8,476 bases of DNA from the NCBI GenBank assembly GCA_002049825.1, contig MVCZ01000105.1, positions 1 to 8,476 of the forward strand. The letters run 5' to 3'. This DNA is from Candidatus Zhuqueibacterota bacterium 4484_188. Its GTDB lineage: Bacteria > Calditrichota > Calditrichia > RBG-13-44-9. Position 1 is the stretch's first letter. Every line of letters starts with the position of its first letter. The notes beneath the pieces were generated by a model. The model made no database searches. It was not told where the DNA came from and worked only from the letters and a program-made list of their open reading frames with translations. Below, piece by piece: positions 1 to 5,015 of this stretch. The position numbers and the translations under genes are program-made.

Positions 1-32
1 CCAATCGCCACATCACTAAATCACTCAATCAC
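1..32 (-). repeat. Degenerate 8-bp tandem repeat overlapping the end of cas6
   Basis: Read on the minus strand, this stretch divides into four consecutive octamers. The first two fit GTGATTNA and the next two are diverged (GTGATGTG and GCGATTGG). The array begins inside the last cas6 codons, so the cas6 stop TGA at 21-23 lies within it, and it runs to the left edge of the window, where it may continue. It is too short and too imperfect to be a CRISPR array. Confidence 0.5.
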
Positions 33-818
33 CAAACGCTCCACACACCCAAACCCCAGGCTGTTTTTCTCTCCGAATCCCGCCAGGTAGCCCAGCCGCT
101 GCAGTGCCGGCGGGGCGGTCAGGGTAAAGTTGAAGGAATATCCCCGCACCCGGGTTTCCTCGGGCATCCCCGCTTTGATGGTTTCCAGGTGCGATTTTGC
201 CGGTTCTTTATAAGCAAAATTAAAATCCGCGGGATTTCCCGTGTTTTTCCTGATCTCTCCTGTTGTGCCCGTTGCCGCCAGGTATTTGAACACCAGGTTG
301 TCGATAAACCGCCGGGTATATTCCGGGTGGGAAGGATGCAAATACTCCGCCGTACGTTTGCCATTCCGTTCCACCGTCCGCGATACGCAGACGGGCGAAA
401 GCCAGCGGTAGCTCATGATTTGGGTAAATTCCGGCAGCGGCAGAGATTCCACCGTTTGCACCAGAAATTTACATTTACTGCGGTAATCGCCAATCTCGAA
501 TTCCTGCCTCTGGAATAAGCCGATAATAAAATTCTCCACCGCTTTTTCCAGAAAAAAAGACAATTGCAGGTTTGCACACCGGCTGACAATTTTCAGCCGA
601 TCGCCTATTCTTTTATACCGCTCCGGGAAAATATTTGAAAAGGTAAATAGTTTGAAATGCTTACTCTGGAGGCTGTAGCCCTGCTCATGCAGCAAGCGGG
701 TAAATTCTTCGTCTGCCCGGTTGAGCACCTTGTAAACCCAGGCTGACAGGGCATAACGGTAGTTCAAAGGCAGCAAATCACGAGAGCGATCCACAATCAA
801 TGAAATTCTCAGCCGCAT
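21..818 (-). CDS. cas6: CRISPR-associated endoribonuclease Cas6
   Basis: Cas6 cuts the long CRISPR transcript within each repeat to release the guide RNAs used by type I or type III effector complexes. The 265-residue length is normal for the family. The N-terminus has the ferredoxin-like RAMP start (MRLRISLIVD, then PLNYRYALSAWVYK and LLHEQGY), and the C-terminus carries the glycine-rich loop GYLAGFGEKNSLGFG at about 243-257. Tyr29 and His44 are likely catalytic: their 15-residue spacing matches what I recall of Tyr31/His46 in Pyrococcus furiosus Cas6, with Lys53 a possible third residue. The ATG at 818 is the family start, but no strong Shine-Dalgarno precedes it. The gene is 326 bp downstream of the LOG gene on the same strand. 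No other cas gene or array is present, so partner genes would have to lie left of position 1. The subtype cannot be told from Cas6 alone. The family call is firm. Confidence 0.95.
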   Translation of the reverse strand: MRLRISLIVDRSRDLLPLNYRYALSAWVYKVLNRADEEFTRLLHEQGYSLQSKHFKLFTFSNIFPERYKRIGDRLKIVSRCANLQLSFFLEKAVENFIIGLFQRQEFEIGDYRSKCKFLVQTVESLPLPEFTQIMSYRWLSPVCVSRTVERNGKRTAEYLHPSHPEYTRRFIDNLVFKYLAATGTTGEIRKNTGNPADFNFAYKEPAKSHLETIKAGMPEETRVRGYSFNFTLTAPPALQRLGYLAGFGEKNSLGFGCVERLVIE

Positions 819-892
819 AATAGAAAATATCCCAGATTAAATCCAAACTTCTCTATCGCAAGAACCGCTTTTTCCGATTATTATTTGATAAT

Positions 893-921
893 AATGTAAC
901 AAAAAAATGCTGAAATTGCAA
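893..921 (-). promoter_or_regulatory. Candidate sigma70-type promoter for cas6
   Basis: On the minus strand, TTGCAA (916-921, 4 of 6 matches to TTGACA) is followed after 17 bp by TACATT (893-898, 4 of 6 matches to TATAAT), in an AT-rich stretch. Transcription would start near 886, about 68 bases before the cas6 ATG. Both boxes are imperfect, so this is only the best-placed candidate. Confidence 0.4.
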
Positions 922-954
922 AAGAAATTTGATAAATTTTGTAAAGTTTCGCGC

Positions 955-1011
955 ACCGGTTGGACAGCCATCCTTATAGGGCAATGGCTTGGTAACTTTA
1001 TTCCCGCCGGT
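955..1011 (-). other. Nested inverted repeat upstream of cas6, possible structured RNA or operator
   Basis: An outer arm pair (955-959 with 1007-1011, ACCGG/CCGGT, plus a G-T pair) encloses a 6-bp hairpin arm pair (966-971 with 984-989, AGCCAT/ATGGCT). Inside that, two more C-G pairs close a six-base loop, with two bases bulged. The region between the LOG and cas6 genes (819-1144) otherwise holds only the candidate promoter and a weak terminator. The element sits upstream of the proposed cas6 promoter, so it could be a binding site, or part of a longer leader if transcription starts further upstream. I do not recognise it as a known riboswitch class. Confidence 0.3.
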
Positions 1012-1099
1012 AAGTGAATTCTTACTAAATTTTTCATGTATTTCAGAATTTACTTGTGGAGTTTGCGGAATGAGGTAGAGTGAAACACGGTCTATGAGT

Positions 1100-1135
1100 G
1101 GATAAAATTAACCGGATTCCACCGGTATCGGAATC
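1100..1135 (-). terminator. Weak candidate terminator after the LOG gene
   Basis: A perfect 6-bp stem (1115-1120 with 1130-1135, GATTCC/GGAATC) with a 9-base loop lies 9 bp past the LOG stop codon. On the minus strand it is followed by a mixed T-rich tract (TTAATTTTAT) rather than a clean U-run. The short stem makes efficient termination doubtful. Confidence 0.3.
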
Positions 1136-1144
1136 GCCTCTGCC

Positions 1145-1960
1145 TTACAAAAACGCCTCGCGCAATTTTTCCCGGAGCAGCTCAAACGCTTCCTGCGGGC
1201 TGTTTACAAAATAGAAAAGTTTCAGATCCTTTTCATCAATAACCAGATTTTCTACCATGAAATCGAAATTGAGCGCCGTTTTCCAGTACTGCTCTCCATA
1301 AAGGACTACCGGCATTTTTTTCTGAAGCTTTTTAGTCTGGATCAGGGTGAGAACTTCCCACAGTTCGTCCATGGTGCCGAAACCGCCGGGGAAAACGACC
1401 AGCGCTTTTGCCAGGTAAATGAACCAGAATTTACGCATAAAAAAATAGTGAAATTCAAAATTTAGTGCAGGGGTAATAAAATTATTGGAATTCTGTTCCA
1501 TGGGGATGGAGATATTCAGTCCGATAGAAATACCGCCCGGCACATCCAGCGCGCCGCGGTTTGCCGCTTCCATAATTCCCGGTCCGCCGCCCGAGCAAAT
1601 CAGAAAGCGGTGATGGCTGTTCTTCAGGCTTTTCGACCATTCGGTAAGCAGCCGGGCTAATTCACGGGCGGCATCATAGTAGTGTGACATGCGCAGCCGG
1701 ACTTCGGCTTTTTTGAGTTCTTTCCGGTTTATTTCGGATGGCTTCCGGTTGTAACGTTCTTTGCACTGCTCATAGTTTTCCTTTGCGCTTTTCCCATCGG
1801 TTACCCGCGCCGAGCCGAAAAAGACAATCGTATCTTTAACATTTTCCCGGGCAAAACGGGCTTCCGGTTCCAGGTACTCGGCTAATATCCGAATGGTGCG
1901 GGCATGGTGGCTGGTCAGAAATTCGGCGTTTTTGTAGGCTTTCTCGGCTTTTGTTCCCAT
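1145..1960 (-). CDS. LOG-family (TIGR00730-type) Rossmann-fold protein
   Basis: This cytosolic protein belongs to the LOG / 'lysine decarboxylase-like' family. Characterised members hydrolyse nucleoside 5'-monophosphates, notably cytokinin ribotides, to free base and ribose 5-phosphate; the substrate here is unknown. From the ATG at 1960 it has 271 residues. Motifs in order are FFGSAR (47-52), SGGGPGIMEAANRGA (123-137), the FMRK segment (174-177) carrying the conserved Arg, and PGGFGTMDE (191-199), the family signature. It is longer than plant-type LOGs (about 180-220) because of an N-terminal extension of about 43 residues and a charged, probably helical stretch at 58-115. A GTG at 1993 would add 11 residues, but it has no well-spaced ribosome site, while the ATG at 1960 has AAGGA 9 bases upstream. 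Proximity to cas6 is probably incidental. Confidence 0.9.
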   Translation of the reverse strand: MGTKAEKAYKNAEFLTSHHARTIRILAEYLEPEARFARENVKDTIVFFGSARVTDGKSAKENYEQCKERYNRKPSEINRKELKKAEVRLRMSHYYDAARELARLLTEWSKSLKNSHHRFLICSGGGPGIMEAANRGALDVPGGISIGLNISIPMEQNSNNFITPALNFEFHYFFMRKFWFIYLAKALVVFPGGFGTMDELWEVLTLIQTKKLQKKMPVVLYGEQYWKTALNFDFMVENLVIDEKDLKLFYFVNSPQEAFELLREKLREAFL

Positions 1961-1969
1961 CTTGTTCGA

Positions 1970-1974
1970 TCCTT
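1970..1974 (-). promoter_or_regulatory. Shine-Dalgarno site that sets the LOG start
   Basis: AAGGA on the minus strand lies 9 bases before the ATG at 1960. The alternative GTG at 1993 has its nearest purine-rich match (GAGGA) about 18 bases away, which is too far. This favours the 271-residue form. Confidence 0.6.
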
Positions 1975-2054
1975 CTTTCGTTTCCGAATTCACGGTTCAT
2001 TTCAGGTCGATCCTCGTGCAACCCCGATAAAAATTTCTGCCGGGCGTACCCTTT

Positions 2055-2070
2055 AGTATATTTTTATACT
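2055..2070. repeat. AT-rich palindrome upstream of the LOG gene
   Basis: AGTATA and TATACT form a perfect 6-bp inverted repeat around a TTTT loop, about 95 bp before the LOG start. On the minus strand it contains TATAAA and TATACT, so it could overlap a -10 box, but I find no convincing -35 at the right spacing. It may be an operator. Confidence 0.3.
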
Positions 2071-2097
2071 CGACAGAAACGGATTATTATTAACACC

Positions 2098-2118
2098 CGG
2101 AAACTGAGAGAGTTCCCG
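2098..2118. repeat. Imperfect hairpin upstream of the LOG gene
   Basis: CGGAAACT (2098-2105) pairs with AGTTCCCG (2111-2118) at 7 of 8 positions around a 5-base loop. It is one of a chain of palindromes filling the 434-bp region between the LOG and dehydrogenase genes (1961-2394). No convincing gene is seen in that region. Confidence 0.35.
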
Positions 2119-2142
2119 CGCTTTTACGGTTTATCAAGGCGA

Positions 2143-2228
2143 GTAGAAAATAATGAAACCAAAATATTCTATCGGTTCCAACCTGTGCGGGATTGACAAC
2201 CCTGCCCGGGAATAGCATTATTTTCTAC
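2143..2228. repeat. 86-bp element bounded by a perfect 13-bp inverted repeat
   Basis: GTAGAAAATAATG at 2143-2155 is the exact reverse complement of CATTATTTTCTAC at 2216-2228. The 60-bp interior includes a smaller imperfect pairing (GCGGG near 2187 with CCCTGC near 2200). The arrangement resembles a MITE-like palindromic element or a long cruciform, but I see no clear target-site duplication next to the arms. A REP-like hairpin follows 14 bp to the right. Confidence 0.55.
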
Positions 2229-2238
2229 CGGAGAGAAT

Positions 2239-2264
2239 TGTCATTCCTGCGAAGGCAGGAATCC
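2239..2264. repeat. REP-like hairpin of the GTCATTCC...GGAATCC type
   Basis: ATTCCTGC (2243-2250) and GCAGGAAT (2255-2262) form a perfect 8-bp stem with a GAAG tetraloop, flanked by GTC and CC. From memory this form is a dispersed intergenic repeat in many bacterial genomes, similar to the Neisseria dRS3 core (ATTCCCGCGAAAGCGGGAAT). It lies between the 3' end of the dehydrogenase and the 5' side of the LOG gene. Confidence 0.6.
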
Positions 2265-2286
2265 AGGGCTTTTTAATTTTTGTAGA

Positions 2287-2308
2287 ATCCCCCGACCAAC
2301 GTGGGGAT
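2287..2308. repeat. Second hairpin next to the REP-like unit
   Basis: ATCCCC (2287-2292) pairs with GGGGAT (2303-2308). Two further CG pairs inside leave a five-base loop and one bulged T. It is 24 bp to the right of the preceding hairpin and probably belongs to the same composite repeat. Confidence 0.45.
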
Positions 2309-2348
2309 GGCATATTTCGTTTGTTTTTCATTATTCACAATACCTGTT

Positions 2349-2381
2349 AAAAAAACGGCGACATCAGGAGTTTTTCCGCCG
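2349..2381 (-). terminator. Rho-independent terminator of the dehydrogenase gene
   Basis: On the minus strand, CGGCG (2377-2381) pairs with CGCCG (2356-2360) across a 16-base loop, followed at once by seven Ts (2349-2355). It starts 14 bp after the dehydrogenase stop codon, as expected for an intrinsic terminator. The stem is short but all G-C. Confidence 0.65.
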
Positions 2382-2394
2382 GAAGCCGCGCTGT

Positions 2395-3363
2395 TTACCC
2401 AATGTGGTTAACCGGAAAGCGTGGTTTGCCACCTGCTAAAACGGCGAGCAAATTCTCGGCGGCGATTTTCGCCATGGCGTTGCGGGTACCCACCGTAGCG
2501 CTGCCGATGTGCGGTGTCAGCACCGCATTGTTCAAACTTTTGAGTTCCGGGTGAATTTCCGGTTCGTTTTCGAACACATCCAGTGCCGCGCCGGCAATCC
2601 AGCCTTCTTTTAGCGCCCGGACTAATGCCGCCTCATCGACAATCGGACCACGTGCCGTATTTACCAGGCAAGCGGTGGATTTCATTCTGCGCAGCGCTTT
2701 TTCGTCCACCAGATGGTTAGTTTCGGCAGTGAGCGGCAGGTGGATTGAGATGAAATCAGAATAGGCAAAAAGTTGGTTAAGCGGCGTGAACCGGGCGTTA
2801 ACCTTTTCCTCTAAATCGGGATTTCGTTTACGGTCGAAATAAAGCACCTGCATATTCCACCCGACACTGCGGCGGGCAACCGCACTGCCAATTCTTCCGG
2901 CGCCTAAAATTCCCAGTGTCTTGTCTTTCAGATCCTGCCCCAGCAGGAGTTGCGGTTCCCATCCCCGGTAGTCTCCCCGCCGCATCATACGGTCACCTTC
3001 CACTATCCGGCGGCTCACGGCGAGCAGCAGCGCCCAGGCGAGGTCGGCGGTAGCATCGGTCAGCACGCCCGGGGTGTTGGTTACCACAATTCCCCGTCGC
3101 GTGGCAGCCTGGATATCGATATTATTATACCCCACGGCATAGTTGCTGATGACTTTCAATCGTGGGGCAGAATCAATGATTTCGCTATCGACCGGATTGG
3201 AGAGTAAGCAAAGCAATCCGTCCTTGTCCTGCAGGTGCCGAATAAACTGCGTCCTGGTGAGTTTTTCATCTGCAAAAATATCCAGCTCACATTTTGAAGC
3301 TAAAATCTGCAACCCGGCTTCCGGGATTCGGCTGGTGACAAAAACCCTGAACTTCTTTTTCAT
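2395..3363 (-). CDS. D-2-hydroxyacid dehydrogenase, glyoxylate/hydroxypyruvate reductase type
   Basis: This cytosolic NAD(P)H-dependent enzyme reduces a 2-keto acid to the D-2-hydroxy acid; glyoxylate or hydroxypyruvate is the likeliest substrate. The 322-residue length is normal for the family. The N-terminal substrate domain is about 1-100. The nucleotide-binding Rossmann domain carries GAGRIG at 154-159, with Asp177 near the end of the second strand. The catalytic trio is visible: Arg238 in NTARG, Glu267 in DVFENEP and His285 in LTPHIGSA. SNYAVGYNNID (73-83) is the usual substrate-loop segment. The ATG at 3363 has GGAAG 5 bases upstream. A terminator follows the stop codon and a 103-bp palindromic element lies upstream, so it is probably transcribed alone. 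The exact substrate, and the choice between glyoxylate reductase, hydroxypyruvate reductase and a related dehydrogenase, cannot be settled by reading. Confidence 0.93.
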   Translation of the reverse strand: MKKKFRVFVTSRIPEAGLQILASKCELDIFADEKLTRTQFIRHLQDKDGLLCLLSNPVDSEIIDSAPRLKVISNYAVGYNNIDIQAATRRGIVVTNTPGVLTDATADLAWALLLAVSRRIVEGDRMMRRGDYRGWEPQLLLGQDLKDKTLGILGAGRIGSAVARRSVGWNMQVLYFDRKRNPDLEEKVNARFTPLNQLFAYSDFISIHLPLTAETNHLVDEKALRRMKSTACLVNTARGPIVDEAALVRALKEGWIAGAALDVFENEPEIHPELKSLNNAVLTPHIGSATVGTRNAMAKIAAENLLAVLAGGKPRFPVNHIG

Positions 3364-3388
3364 TTATACTTCCGTTTCGTTAGTGTCT

Positions 3389-3491
3389 GAACGAAAACCC
3401 GTGGTGTCATTGCGATCCCGGCTTGGCAGACCGGCTTCGTCGCCCTGTCCCCGCGATGACCGGCACATGATTCTTTCGTGAGTTTTCGTTC
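3389..3491. repeat. 103-bp nested palindromic element
   Basis: A perfect 10-bp outer inverted repeat (GAACGAAAAC at 3389-3398, GTTTTCGTTC at 3482-3491) encloses an inner pair (GTCATTGCG at 3406-3414, CGCGATGAC at 3452-3460, one G-T pair). Several more pairs, mostly wobbles, continue between 3400-3404 and 3476-3480. The heptamer CCGGCTT occurs twice inside, 13 bp apart. The inner part resembles a dispersed repeat I recall from many genomes (GTCATTGCGA ... CTTCGTCGC ... CGCAATGAC). It nearly fills the gap between the DUF4870 and dehydrogenase genes. Confidence 0.55.
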
Positions 3492-3501
3492 TGCATCTTA
3501 A

Positions 3502-3846
3502 TTAAAAAAGCGGATGGCTGTTCGCCTTCATCGAAGCAATGACAATCATAATCAGTCCAAAAATACCCAAAGCAACAAGCAGGAGAATTCCAATAGCGAT
3601 AAGCACCAGAATCGCTGCTGCGATGATATAAATGCTCATACTGATCTGGAAATTCAGCGCTTCTTTCCCGTGGTAATCAATAAAAGGGCTTTCTTCTCTT
3701 TTTATCATCCAGACCACTAAGGGACCGATGATGTTTCCGAATGGAATGACAAAACCCGCCAGGGCAATCAGGTGACAGAGCATTGCCCACAACCGGATGT
3801 CCTGGCTAAGTTCCATTCCTTTTTGTTCTTCAATATTTGCTTCCAT
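3502..3846 (-). CDS. DUF4870 domain (Tic20-like) small membrane protein
   Basis: This 114-residue inner-membrane protein belongs to the DUF4870 family, whose function is not established. The hallmark is present: a first hydrophobic helix (about 21-47, with Pro35 and Gly41 breaks), then a short loop with KREESPF, the signature HGKEALNFQ (59-67), and a long hydrophobic stretch (68-105) that fits two closely spaced helices. The N-terminus is charged and the C-terminus is a short basic tail (SMKANSHPLF). The ATG at 3846 is chosen because AGGAG lies exactly 5 bases upstream. An in-frame ATG at 3894 would add 16 residues but breaks the usual family start. The gene begins 64 bp after the peptidase stop on the same strand, so the two may share a transcript, though that does not indicate a shared function. 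Confidence 0.9.
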   Translation of the reverse strand: MEANIEEQKGMELSQDIRLWAMLCHLIALAGFVIPFGNIIGPLVVWMIKREESPFIDYHGKEALNFQISMSIYIIAAAILVLIAIGILLLVALGIFGLIMIVIASMKANSHPLF

Positions 3847-3851
3847 GATGT

Positions 3852-3856
3852 CTCCT
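3852..3856 (-). promoter_or_regulatory. Shine-Dalgarno site that sets the DUF4870 start
   Basis: AGGAG on the minus strand, 5 bases before the ATG at 3846, is a near-ideal ribosome site and decides against the in-frame ATG 48 bases further upstream. Confidence 0.7.
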
Positions 3857-3910
3857 CTTTTGATGGTGTTTTCCGGTTGCCGGTTGAACAGCACAATTCA
3901 ATTTCCCGTC

Positions 3911-4744
3911 CTAAAGCAGCGGCTCGATATCATATCCCTTTTGTAACAATGGTTCCTGATTCTTCCTGAGGAACTTCAAAATTGATTCCGAAGAAATAAT
4001 GAACGTGATGCCATAGTTAATTGATTTTTCGAAACGAATAAAAATATCGCCTTTATACGGAAGCAGCGGGTCGTAACCACCGCGTCCAATATCCTTGGGC
4101 GGATTCAGGGTAAATTTAAAATCGGCTGACACCGAGCTGGCAATGCCCACCAACTCAAAATTTGGCACCCCGTCCCGCACCGCCAGCACAACTCCGCCGC
4201 TGAATCCCTTGTTAAAAAGCGCATCCACAATAAACGAGCCCTTTTTATCCCGATTCGGCTGACTCACAATCCCCTTGGTAACCATCTGGTAGCCTTTGGG
4301 AAACCCAATCATGTAAACAAAGGAACCCCATTCCAACTCTTTCGCCAACCCGAAGGGATATTTGAAAACCGGAAACATCATCGGATTGACGTTCTCAAAT
4401 TTCTGACCTAACAGTGCTAAATCTGTGTGTCTGTCCTGCGCCAGGATTTCCAGTTCGCCGTGCTCCGGAAAATCCGCTACAAAATTGCTCTGTTTTTCTT
4501 TCACCGCGACACTCTGAATATATTTGGTAAGCCCGATTTCCGGGTCTTTGAAATAGGTAATAATGGTGTCCCGGAAATTGATTACGTGGGCGCAGGTGAG
4601 CAGAACCACCCGCCGGTCTTTGTAGAGCAGCACCGTGGCGGTTCCGATGACCGGGTTGTTGTAAAATTTAGTGTCCACCGTTTTTTTCTTAAAGGAGTCG
4701 TCACGGATTTCCGATAAAACCGCCGGATTTTTTTCGCTAAACAT
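3911..4744 (-). CDS. Trypsin-like serine peptidase without signal peptide or PDZ domain
   Basis: This predicted chymotrypsin-fold serine endopeptidase has 277 residues. The triad is readable: His53 in LTCAHV, Asp108 in DRHTDLALL and Ser182 in NKGFSGGV. The segment GSFVYMIGFPKG followed by VTKGIVS (140-161) is typical of HtrA-like proteases. The motif before the nucleophile is GFSGG, where classical trypsins have GDSGG. There is no signal peptide, no membrane segment and no PDZ domain, so it should act in the cytoplasm, unlike periplasmic DegP/HtrA. An in-frame TGA 12 bases before the ATG at 4744 rules out a longer form from an upstream ATG. No Shine-Dalgarno is seen. It is transcribed away from the receptor gene. 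The substrate is unknown; it could be a housekeeping protease or the effector of a stress or defence module, and nothing nearby decides between these. Confidence 0.85.
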   Translation of the reverse strand: MFSEKNPAVLSEIRDDSFKKKTVDTKFYNNPVIGTATVLLYKDRRVVLLTCAHVINFRDTIITYFKDPEIGLTKYIQSVAVKEKQSNFVADFPEHGELEILAQDRHTDLALLGQKFENVNPMMFPVFKYPFGLAKELEWGSFVYMIGFPKGYQMVTKGIVSQPNRDKKGSFIVDALFNKGFSGGVVLAVRDGVPNFELVGIASSVSADFKFTLNPPKDIGRGGYDPLLPYKGDIFIRFEKSINYGITFIISSESILKFLRKNQEPLLQKGYDIEPLL

Positions 4745-4967
4745 TCGGTTTATTCAAGTCATCTGGTGAACAAATATTACTTTCGTTTGATCAGGAAAAT
4801 TTCGCGCCGTCCGAACAGTGATATATACGCAAAGCGGGCGAAATTGTTGTCTGAGAATCAGCCCGAATTGCCCGCAGATTTCCTGCCTTATAAAGTTAGC
4901 AGGTGTGCAAACGGACTGCAATGGGCGGCAGGAACCGAATTTCTCACCCATGATTTTGATTTATTAC

Positions 4968-4996
4968 TTGCCGGATTTTCAATCTTCCTCTATATT
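4968..4996 (+). promoter_or_regulatory. Promoter of the TonB-dependent receptor operon
   Basis: TTGCCG (4968-4973, 4 of 6 matches to TTGACA) and TATATT (4991-4996, 5 of 6 matches to TATAAT) are separated by exactly 17 bp. Transcription would start near 5003, only about 13 bases before the ATG at 5016. This supports that start and argues against the reading frame being translated from further upstream. TATATTCG also nearly fits the Bacteroidota -7 box TANNTTTG. Confidence 0.55.
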
Positions 4997-5015
4997 CGGA
5001 ACTAAATTTTTTTGG

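Noticed and set aside
955..1011. A c-di-GMP-I (GEMM) riboswitch
   Set aside because: Only part of the 3' half is similar. The GNRA tetraloop hairpin and the conserved first arm are absent, so the class cannot be claimed.
837..1037. A 66-codon minus-strand open frame just upstream of cas6
   Set aside because: It lies in AT-rich non-coding DNA over the candidate promoter and nested palindrome. The translation shows no domain-like pattern and ends within the region expected to be the cas6 leader.
819..1144. A CRISPR array or leader beside cas6
   Set aside because: No direct repeat of 20-40 bp occurs even twice in this stretch or elsewhere in the window.
1145..1960. The LOG gene as a CRISPR-linked SLOG-type signalling effector or sensor
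   Set aside because: It has the ordinary LOG signature PGGFGTMDE and no fused effector domain, and it is separated from cas6 by 326 bp with a possible terminator, so linkage is not supported.
1961..1993. The upstream GTG start of the LOG gene
   Set aside because: It has no properly spaced ribosome site, while the ATG at 1960 has AAGGA at 9 bases.
3143..3481. A plus-strand frame of 112 codons crossing from the dehydrogenase gene into the palindromic gap
   Set aside because: Most of it is antisense to a well-supported dehydrogenase and the rest is the repeat element. It shows no domain-like features.
4818..5015. A 66-codon in-frame extension of the TonB-dependent receptor
   Set aside because: The extension is rich in Cys, Asn and Pro, has no signal peptide, precedes the promoter at 4968-4996, and would bury the real signal sequence inside the protein.
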